Of a stretch of DNA of 64,000 bases, positions 55,954 to 64,000 are shown in pieces. Position 1 is the first letter of the stretch; every line of letters starts with the position of its first letter. The notes under the pieces are model-generated. The model saw only the letters and a program-made list of their open reading frames with translations. It was not told the origin of the DNA and did no database searches. Made by a program: the position numbers and the translations under genes. Source of the stretch: Microstegium vimineum (taxonomy: Eukaryota > Streptophyta > Magnoliopsida > Poales > Poaceae); contig CM039135.1 in the NCBI GenBank assembly GCA_022036555.1, positions 45,202,934 to 45,266,933 of the forward strand. The letters are read 5' to 3'.

Positions 55954-57035
55954 CAGCTCTGTTCATACAAGGAGGAAGAGGAGATTAAATTTTTAGAAAG
56001 AAACGAACGACATGGAGGCAGTAGTGTCTTTTGAAGCACTCCCAAGCATCTATCTATCACTTGGTCTTGCTCATCTTCATTCAGCCAGAAAAAATCGGAC
56101 AAGAAAACCAACAACAACAACAACAAAAAGCTCCTCAGTACTCGGTCATGGAGACGGCATGCGCGTACCTTATCTGAGCTCAGAGGGGATCCACGGAAGC
56201 TGTCGGCGGGGAGGCAACAGGCAGTCGTCCGCTCCGCTCCACCCTCCTTAGCACGACACGAGGCAGGCGGAGGACGAGGAGGGAACGGCGGGCGGCGTGG
56301 GGGGCTGGGCAGCGACGGCACGAGGACGAGGACGAGGTAGGAGAGGGCGGCCGGCGTGGCTGCTGCGCTCGATAAATAGATACTACTAGCGCGTCCCGCT
56401 GCTCCGCTCTGGGCCGGGGTGATCTGCTGCTCTCGACTGCTCGTCAACCGGAAGAGGTGGGGGAGGGAGGCGATGCGATGCGGTGTGGGCGCCGGCGCAC
56501 GGGGGGTCGAGTCGAGCTGACGGATTTGCCCCTCCCCCCTCCCTCGCCGTAAAAAGGGTCTCCGTACTCCGTTGCGGTGAGTATCTCCCGTCCCGTGTCA
56601 CATGTCAGCCGTTGGTTGACAAATGATTGGTCTTGTGGAAATTATTATTATTACTACTACTGTGTTACTGTCTGTCTTTTTGTTAAAAGAGTGAAACAGA
56701 GAAATTACTATCCGTTTTCGGTATGGGGACGCGTATGACGCTGTGCATGCTGTCCGTTACTGTGTTATAACAGGAAAAAGAAAGATAAACCGTGTTTTTC
56801 AAGGAGTGAATTAATCTCAAGTTTTACTAAAAAAATTATACTCTCTTTGTTTTGTTATTGAATAAATCAATTTCTAGAGTTGTATCAAATCTAACTTTTT
56901 TTTTGAGTTTGACCATATTTATAAAAACAAATAACACTAAAATTTATAACACCAAATCAGTATCATTATATACACCACAAACTATAATTTCATAATATGG
57001 TTATATATTTAGTCACAAATATAAATTAAGAAGTA
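55954..57035. other. FBH-type gene leader and upstream region
   Basis: On the minus strand a donor AGATAAG|GTACGC (exon end 56169) and the acceptor CTTGTATGAACAG (exon start 55958) bracket a probable 5' UTR intron of about 210 bases. The GC-rich leader extends to roughly 56450. Beyond 56840 a truncated Stowaway-like piece is visible ('actctctttgttttg'). Confidence 0.5.
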
Positions 57036-57300
57036 CTCCCTCCATCCCATTCTAAATTGTAAGTCATTCCAAGAATCTTGGAGAGTCAAAGTTTATAAAG
57101 TTTGACCATATTTATATAATATGATAATAACATATTTGATATCAACTAAGTATCATTAGATTCTTTATTAGTTATATTTTCATAGTATACATATTTGATG
57201 TCATAAATCTTTATGTTTCTCTCTATAATCTTTGGTCAAACTTAAAATGCTTTGACTCTCTAAAATTCTTGAAATGACTTACAATTTGAAATGGAGGGAG
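57036..57300. mobile_element. Stowaway MITE
   Basis: A 265-bp element with long near-perfect inverted ends (CTCCCTCCATCCCATTCTAA and, inverted, CTCCCTCCATTTCAAATTG), flanked by TA on both sides (57034-57035 and 57301-57302). Confidence 0.9.
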
Positions 57301-59020
57301 TATAATTCTATTAATCAATAAACTTATTTAGGAGTATGAATGTTGATAGAGCGGTTAAATATTCAGAAAACGATCTTTTTTTCTTGCTAAGTAAGAAATA
57401 TGATCAACAAATTAAATAGATGCGGGCATCACCCCTTTAATCACGTGATCGATCGGATAACCAATACACTTCAAAAGCAAGGTTAAATAAGGGATTTGCT
57501 AAACTTTAGGTGTCTGAAATTTAGTTTTTTTTTTCAGACGACAATTATTGTATATATTTTATTATACTATAATTGCAGTTTCAGTTCGTTATAATTTATG
57601 TAGACATAGTCGCAATTTTTTAGAAATAAAAAACTTGTTAGACAGAACTACAAACTTAACAAAATATTATATATATTGGTACAAAGACAATTTAACAATC
57701 ACAATTATTTGTATAGGAGGACAAGTACAAAAAAAATAATATGTTATGACACAAGAACAAATAACAAATAACTTATACTAGATGGTGGTATATTAGTGTT
57801 GCCTGAAATAATCTTGAACTATAGAAAAAGTGGTTAAATAAACCTTAAACTTCATACTACGTACACTGGCAGTCGGCAGCAGGCTTCAACATGAATAGTG
57901 GCCGATGGTTGACAACAATAATGCACTATAAAGATCCTAGTAACGGAGTACTTAGCTAGAGGTAAATATCCGCGGAAAAAGATACCATGAAACCATTCAA
58001 ATACTTTCTTTTTTTTTTTGCAAAGATTGAACAAGGTGAATGATTTGTACCGATGTCCTATGCTATTTTCAATCCCTTTATTTATAACCAGATATAGCAC
58101 GGACGTTAAAAAAATTCAGAAAAGAAGTGTTCCACCAACAAGCGAAGCCCTTGGGCGAAAAGGGCCAAAAAGCGAATCTTTCTTGAAAATAAAAAGAGAG
58201 CAAAAAGGAAAATAAAAGGGGAGAGTGGAGTGGAGGGAAGGTTTGGTTAAGAAGGCCTTTTTTTTTTTAAAAAAAAAGGAAGGCCGCCGCGCCGGCGGCA
58301 GCGGGGCAGTGTATGGCTTCAAAGCAAGGCTTAAGCCTAATCGCGTGGGCCCCGCTATCCCTGCCCCCCACATTTGTCACCTGGGTGTCCGTGTGTGTTG
58401 TGTGTTTTTGTGGTGGTGGTGGTGCCGCGCGCGGAGCAGGGGAAAGGAAGTAGGAGCAACAAGTTGCGTGGCCGTGACCATTTTAAGCAAACGCGGCGCA
58501 GTCTGTTTTCGGCAATCCGGAAGCAAACGCAAGCAAAAAAGACGCTCTCTCGCAATCCGGAAGCGGGGCAAGGGGGGAGGAAAGGCACGCGCGCACGGAT
58601 GGATGGATACGGGTCGTGTGGTGTGGTGGGGGATGGGAGGGATGGGATTCGCCCGCCGTGATGTCCGGCTGAACCAGCCAGCCCGGGGGTGCTTTCCTCA
58701 TTGCTGGTGGGTGGCTAAAACGAGACGAGAGGCTGGCCGGGATTGGTGCACGCATGACGCGTCCCACACTCTCTCTCTCTCTCTCCCCTTTTTTTTTTCT
58801 ATTGGATTGGCTCTGGATGGATTGATTGTCGCTTCTCCGCTCCCTAGCTCGGAGGTCATGCATTAGAGCCGATTATCAGTGATCACCACACACAGACACA
58901 CAGTGCACTGTGCACAACGAAAACTCTAGCCTTTCCCACACATTATAATAATAATATATAAAAAAGTGAACCAACATAAGGAAAAGTCTCTCGTGCATGC
59001 GACGCACCGCAAAATCGCCC
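57301..59020. other. intergenic, no gene seen
   Basis: AT-rich to about 58200, then GC-rich with GGT and CT microsatellite runs (58410-58425, 58767-58786). Open frames are low complexity without recognisable motifs. Confidence 0.45.
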
Positions 59021-59131
59021 TATTCACTTGGTTTATCAGTCGACTTATCAGCTATCGAAACGGTGTTTTTGTCTCACAGAAAAATAGCTAAAACAACATC
59101 AACCGTGGAAAATCGGCCAAGCCAACAGTCT
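59021..59131. mobile_element. MITE of the 'TTCGCTTGGCTTATCAG' family
   Basis: Contains 'ttcacttggtttatcag', 'cgaaacggtgtttttgtctc' and a right end 'ggccaagccaacag', parallel to the copy at 26668-26806. Confidence 0.5.
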
Positions 59132-59151
59132 ACTCCTAGACGGGATACGGA

Positions 59152-59383
59152 CAGGGGCGGACCCAGGATTGACCAAAGACTAGGGCCATTACATTAGAGA
59201 TTAGTCCTAACTGTACTTAGCTATAGAAAAAAATGACAATTGTTTCGCTGTAAGGGCCTGTCTAGAACGCGAGAAAATTTCCTGTTCCTGTACCTTTTCC
59301 TGCAAAAATGAACTGAAATTTCTGTGTTCCAAACAGACCCTAATTAGGGGGTGAAGGCCCTGGTGGCCTTGGTCCGTGCACTG
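59152..59383. mobile_element. hAT-like TIR element with a MITE nested inside
   Basis: Ends CAGGGGCGGACCCAGG and inverted CAGTGCACGGACCAAGG, the CAGGG-type terminus of hAT-derived elements. The flanks do not give a clean 8-bp duplication. A second MITE (59254-59340) is inserted in the middle. Confidence 0.55.
59254..59340. mobile_element. 87-bp Tourist-like MITE, nested
   Basis: Ends GGGCCTGTCTAGAACGCG and inverted GGGTCTGTTTGGAACACAG, flanked by TAA on both sides (59251-59253 and 59341-59343). Confidence 0.75.
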
Positions 59384-60079
59384 TTACGAGTACTAGCTAC
59401 TTACGACGTCGCTGCGCGATGCATGGCGTCATACCTCCGTCGTCGCTGAAACGAGGGAGATCGACCATTGGTGGCCGCCAAACACGTACGGGATGGCGTA
59501 TGTCGGCGAGGAGTGACGTAAAACGCCGCACATGCCCCGCTGCTTTCGATCGCGTGGCGCCAACACTACACCGTATGGGTAGCTAGCTAGCTAACCCACC
59601 GGCTTAGAATTGAATATATATATATAACCAACCCGGCCTAGTTAGCGATCGAGCGTATTAGTAGTTTGAAGGTGAACGCAAACTAATAATTAAACAAACC
59701 CTTTTGCCTGTGCAAATGATTACTACTACTACGTGAGACGCGCGCGGTGCTGCAAGTCGCTGGTCAATGGCGCCATCCATTTCTATTGCATTCCATGGCT
59801 GCACCTGCACGTAGCTGGCTCCCCAGTTTAAAATGCCAGCACGAGGAGGGACGCTGCGTGCTTGCAGGTGCAGCTCACAGGGTTGACTATGGCTAATATA
59901 CGCCGCGCGCGATCCAAGTGCATGGTTTGTTTAATTATTAGTGCTGCACCCGGCCAGGCTTGCTTTAATTTTGTGTTCCCTGTTAGTTAACGCTAATTAA
60001 CACGTATTAATGATGATATGATGGAGCCAGGGCTTAATTTCTATTCTACTCTGTTCTTCTTCTTCTTTTTCTTCAAACT
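59384..60079. other. intergenic, no gene seen
   Basis: No gene or clear repeat recognised; short TATA and GCTA runs only. Confidence 0.45.
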
Positions 60080-60250
60080 CATAAATATCGGATACGATAC
60101 GATTAGATAGTATTGGATACGATACGATACGATTAGATATCAACATCATAAATATACCGATTTTAGGGTTTGGATACGGATACGGTATCGAATGTTAATC
60201 TTCGAACTCGGATACGGACAGGTCTAAACTCGTCTAAACGAATTCGATCG
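60080..60250. repeat. GGATACGATACG minisatellite-like repeat
   Basis: Imperfect copies of 'ggatacgatacgat' at 60091-60140 followed by 'ggatacggatacgg' at 60172-60190 and further 'cggatacgg' at 60210. In composition it resembles the other oligomer-rich repeat at 51975-52440. Confidence 0.7.
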
Positions 60251-62975
60251 GTCAGACGATCGGATAAATATCCACCCACTTTTCATCCCTACTTAGGTTG
60301 CACTGACCAGTGCCTGCGTGCGTGCGTTTTGTACCGTGAAAGGCTTGGTGGCCAGATCTTATTACGGCTCTCCGGCTGGTTTGTCACACGAGAGAAAAAC
60401 ATTGGTTGAAAAGTATGGTCTCCAGCTAGCTCGATTCGGTTCAGGTGTCTACGTTGCAGGCAGCAGGGGCATATATTTTTGCCTTGTACCTGGCCTTCAG
60501 CACTACTAGCTCGGGTTATCCGCACTCGTGGTACTCTGAATACATTCTCTAAAAGGAATATTACGTCCTGGTCATCGAGATTCTTTCCTCTATACTACTT
60601 TCTCCCACACTCATTCATCCTCTATATCGCTACTCTATATCAACTACCAACAGTGGAACCCATATATTTATAATAAAATTTATCTAAATATATTCATCTG
60701 GGATCTTGTTTTGAAGAATTTATTGAGATGAATTTAATGGTGCAATCAGAATTTAATTTGGTATTTTACTTTGCGAGTTAGAACGTTTTTTTTATAACTG
60801 AAAAAGGTATTGGCATGAGAACCAAGACACTCAGACCAGCCAAGTGCATAGCGCATACCCTCTAGGAATTGCGTGAGCGGAGGCATATAGCGCAGGTGTA
60901 GGGTACCGCTGCGTGTTTTTATCTACTGCAGGATTCTCTTTGCGTAGCCCCGCTGCGGTCAGTCTCAATCCGTCCAGGTCCTTTCGTTCCGATGATGATA
61001 AACAGGGTAGCGTAGCGCCGTGGTGCTCCGTTCTACAGCCCTGTGATGGTACACCATGAGAGAAACGTTTTTTTTTTCAGATAAGTTGCATAACTATAGA
61101 AATGTGTTTATCCGAGAAGTAGGTATATATGATCTAGCTTATGCGGAAGTTTAGTGTAATTAGAAGCGATGAAAGAAGCACCGTCAGAGAGAAGGCGGTA
61201 AAAAAACACGCCGTTAGTTTTAGCTTACTTTGATCATAGGTAACAATGTTCCAAACAGGACCGTTAACAGTTTAGGGCCTACAGTACGTACTACTCTTGG
61301 TAGACTAGAAGGAAAATCAAGAAGAGAAGAAAAGAAGAAGAAATGGTCTAGCTAGCCTGGTGCCTGGCTGGCTCCACACGCTGCCACAGCTCCCAACACC
61401 AGACAAAATTGACTGGCTACCTGAGATGTGAGATGTATCAGATGTGGAGGACACGCAGAGGACAGCCGCAGGTGCCGCCCCATTTCTTGTGTCTTTGGAT
61501 CCAAGTCAGCAGCCAGCCAAGCGTCCGATCCGGCCGGGCATCCTCCCCTCACTGCTGCTCTTCTTCATAACATGTCTTCTTCTTTTTTCATCCCTTTTAT
61601 TAGAACAAACATCATATACTAACATGTCCTGACAATCTGCGTGTGTATACTTCTCGTTTCAGAATCTGTGCAGGCGCTGCAAGCTCAGTGAGTTTGATCG
61701 CGAGATGCCATCTTGAGATCTAGTATTAGCAGCATCTTCCTTTTGCGACTCTCGTATTGTCATCAGATCCGTGTAGTACAGTACTGTATTTGTATTTGTT
61801 AGTATGTAAGTACATTCTGTAAACACAACAGCCTGTGACTCTGTCTGACCTGACAAATTTGCTCATCGGCTGTCTTTAATTTAACCAACACGACAGCAGC
61901 ACTGCTCCTGCTCCTGAATTACCTTGAACCTCGCTAAACTAGGCGCAGCTGAAAAATACAGTAGTAGGTTATCGACGAGATGTAACAGCTAGCAGCTCTA
62001 ACACTGTCACAGTCTGCTCTAACCCGCCTGCAAGGAAACATTTTTTTTTTAAAAAAATAATAAATACAAAAGAGAGAGGCAGGGGAGTAGATGGATAGAT
62101 AGAATAAATACTGTAGTTTTTTTTTTGTATTATATATAAGAGGAGTAGATAGATGGGGACAGACAGGGCGATCCAATCTGCTAGATCTCTGAATATTTTT
62201 CTACCCTCGTCCTGAACTGAACTGAACTGAACCCCGTAAAGCGAAGCAAGCAAGTCCACGTGGGCCACACGTGCGTGCGCCGAGGAAAGCAGGCTACCAC
62301 CAAAAGGCCCAAAGAGAAGAAGGAGCCCAAGGGTGTACTTTCTGATTGTTTCTGTTCTTTTTTCTCAGGTTAATGCCCAAGCCTAGCCAAGAGGTGCTTC
62401 GAGTTGGCAGCTCTCCATACAGCCTACAGGGGGTGCACGAAGCTGTTTAATTTGTACTCTCTCTCTCAAAGAAAAAGCTGTTTAATTTGTAAATGCACTG
62501 CAGCATTAAATCAAACTGGCTCCCCCCTCTGTCTCTCTCTATTATTTATATATTATTATAATAATTAACTAATTAAAAAAGATGTTTCGATCATGGTTTA
62601 TTGAAAGGGCCATGATATAGTGAGATGTCACTGACACGTGGGGTCCTCATGCTGTTCAGCATCTAATTAAGCTAGCAGGCCACGTGAGATCAGGTTGGTC
62701 GTTGGAGCACACGGAGGAGACCCCATCACCATGTCGCCCTGTCCTTTTTTGTTAATGCGTTGGAGGAGAAGAACAAAAATATACACCACACAAATAATAG
62801 CAGACCACCTACACAACTGTTAGAAGATTAATTATATGTAATCTGCTGAAGATGCTAGAATGAAGCTGCGCAAAAACAATAATTTACATGTAGCCAGAGC
62901 ACATCATTCCCAAAATATCGATCAGAAAGACAGAAACTCATGCCAACTCCTGGGAACATGATTAATTGTGTCTTA
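60251..62975. other. intergenic, no gene seen
   Basis: AT-rich with several T-runs and CT runs (62456-62466, 62527-62540). No open frame with a recognisable product on either strand. Confidence 0.45.
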
Positions 62976-63510
62976 GGGGTGTTTGGTTATAACCCTTAAA
63001 TTTAGGTGATTTTAGTCCCTAAAGTACCAAACAACCCCCTAAAGTGCCCCCTAAAGAGCAACTAAACTTTAGGAGATACTTAGGGGGTGTTTGGTTACAA
63101 CCCCTAAATTTTAGCCACTAAATTTAGATGATTTTAGTTCTTAAAGTGCCAAGTTTAGTTGCTCTTTATGGGGCACTTTAAGGACTAAAATCACCTAAAT
63201 TTAGTGGCTAAAATTTAGGGGCTGTAACCAAACAGTCCCTTAGGGAGTTGTTTGACACTTTAGGGACTAAAATCACCTAAATTTAGTGGCTAAACTTTAG
63301 GGGGTTGTAACCAAACAACCCCTTAATCTCCGTATAAAAACGGCCCAAGTCCGAGGTAGTTTCACACTTCCTAAGGGGGTGTTTGGTTTACCCCCTAAAA
63401 TTTAGTGGTCTCAAGTTTAGTGCATCAACTAAAGTTTATGAGGTACTTTAGGGGTGTTTGGTAATTTAGGGTCTAAAATCATCTAAGTTTAGCTGCTAAA
63501 GTTTAGGATG
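62976..63510. mobile_element. cluster of nested GGGTGTTTGGTTAC MITEs
   Basis: At least four partial or complete copies of one Tourist-like family, in both orientations. The central copy (63084-63239) is a long hairpin: its arms, about 65 bases each, are near-perfect inverted repeats around a loop at about 63151-63172. Neighbouring copies at 62976-63075, 63240-63325 and 63373-63510 share the phrases 'ctaaatttag' and 'actaaaatcacc'. Same family as 42431-42737. Confidence 0.8.
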
Positions 63511-64000
63511 TTTAGGATTCTAGCTATCGAAATGCCAAGGAAATGCTGGCCATCCAGCGCTACAAACCGGCAGATCCTACCGACTCCAACGAGCATCGAT
63601 CTGCACTGAGCCACACGATCGCCACTTGGTTGAACATTTGCATGTACTTATTGCATGAACCCTACTGGCTACGTACCTTGTACGTTCTTGGTCGATCTTC
63701 GTTCGCAAGCCATCATTTAAAAAGGAAAAAAAAAGAAGGAAAAAAAACCGGCCCTCCCAGCTAGTATAATGTACACTAGAGAGCAAGAGTATAAAATGGG
63801 ACGCTAGCTGGATCGATCTTCTAGCCTTAGCTAGCTCGAGATAGATGCCTCGTAAATTAATGGCATCCAATCTGCTGATGGGTGTGAGTTGTTAATAACC
63901 TAAGCTTCTTCGGCGACAGCGTTGTTCAGAGTTTAATACGCCGGATTGTGCCCAGATGGAGATCGATGGAATCCATGGCATGCATGGGATCGAGGCATAA
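63511..64000. other. intergenic, window end
   Basis: No gene seen; the window ends without an identifiable exon. Confidence 0.45.

Noticed and set aside
61360..61400. Possible miR160-like sequence (TGCCTGGCTGGCTCC)
   Set aside because: It diverges from miR160 after the first nine bases and has no pairing arm nearby.

Overview
The window is plant nuclear DNA, almost certainly from a panicoid grass of the sorghum, sugarcane, Miscanthus and maize group. Reasons: GC-rich first exons next to AT-rich introns, Tourist and Stowaway miniature elements typical of grasses, and six recognisable plant genes with canonical splice sites. It contains one 100-N assembly gap (15808-15907) flanked on the right by poor-quality sequence.

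Layout, left to right. 2.3-3.8 kb: a minus-strand G-patch protein gene (GPATCH11 type) with a one-base frameshift and a probable GC-AG intron. 4.9-10.7 kb: a minus-strand five-exon chloroplast type-2 (13-)lipoxygenase gene. 10.7-21 kb: an accessory island with a 45-unit TAA microsatellite, an LTR-like block, a mini-CACTA, the gap, two convergent LINE relics, the last two exons of an ABCC transporter, and a 5'-truncated RTE-type LINE. 22.2-24.1 kb: a minus-strand, intact, single-coding-exon EIN3-like (EIL) transcription factor. 29.8-34.5 kb: a plus-strand six-exon JmjC dioxygenase of the JMJ30/JMJD5 type, with three evening-element-like motifs just upstream. 35.1-36.0 kb: a TIR element carrying a ferroportin exon fragment. 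43.1-45.9 kb: a plus-strand two-exon IRK-interacting-protein gene. 50.3-51.1 kb: a TRIM-type LTR retrotransposon array with a perfect 5-bp target duplication. 53.7-56.0 kb: a minus-strand FBH/bHLH130-type bHLH gene whose first coding exon has two one-base frameshifts. The rest is repeat-rich intergenic DNA in which I see no further gene.

The genes are independent transcription units. The EIL (ethylene) and 13-lipoxygenase (jasmonate or green-leaf-volatile) neighbours match an adjacent pair that I recall on rice chromosome 8 long arm, so this is probably the orthologous block (sorghum chromosome 7 equivalent). I found no clearly undescribed biological system. The observations I would follow up first are the evening elements at JMJ30, the gene-fragment-carrying TIR element, the TRIM array, the ABCC tail fragment, and the one-base C-run deletions that break two genes and look like consensus errors.
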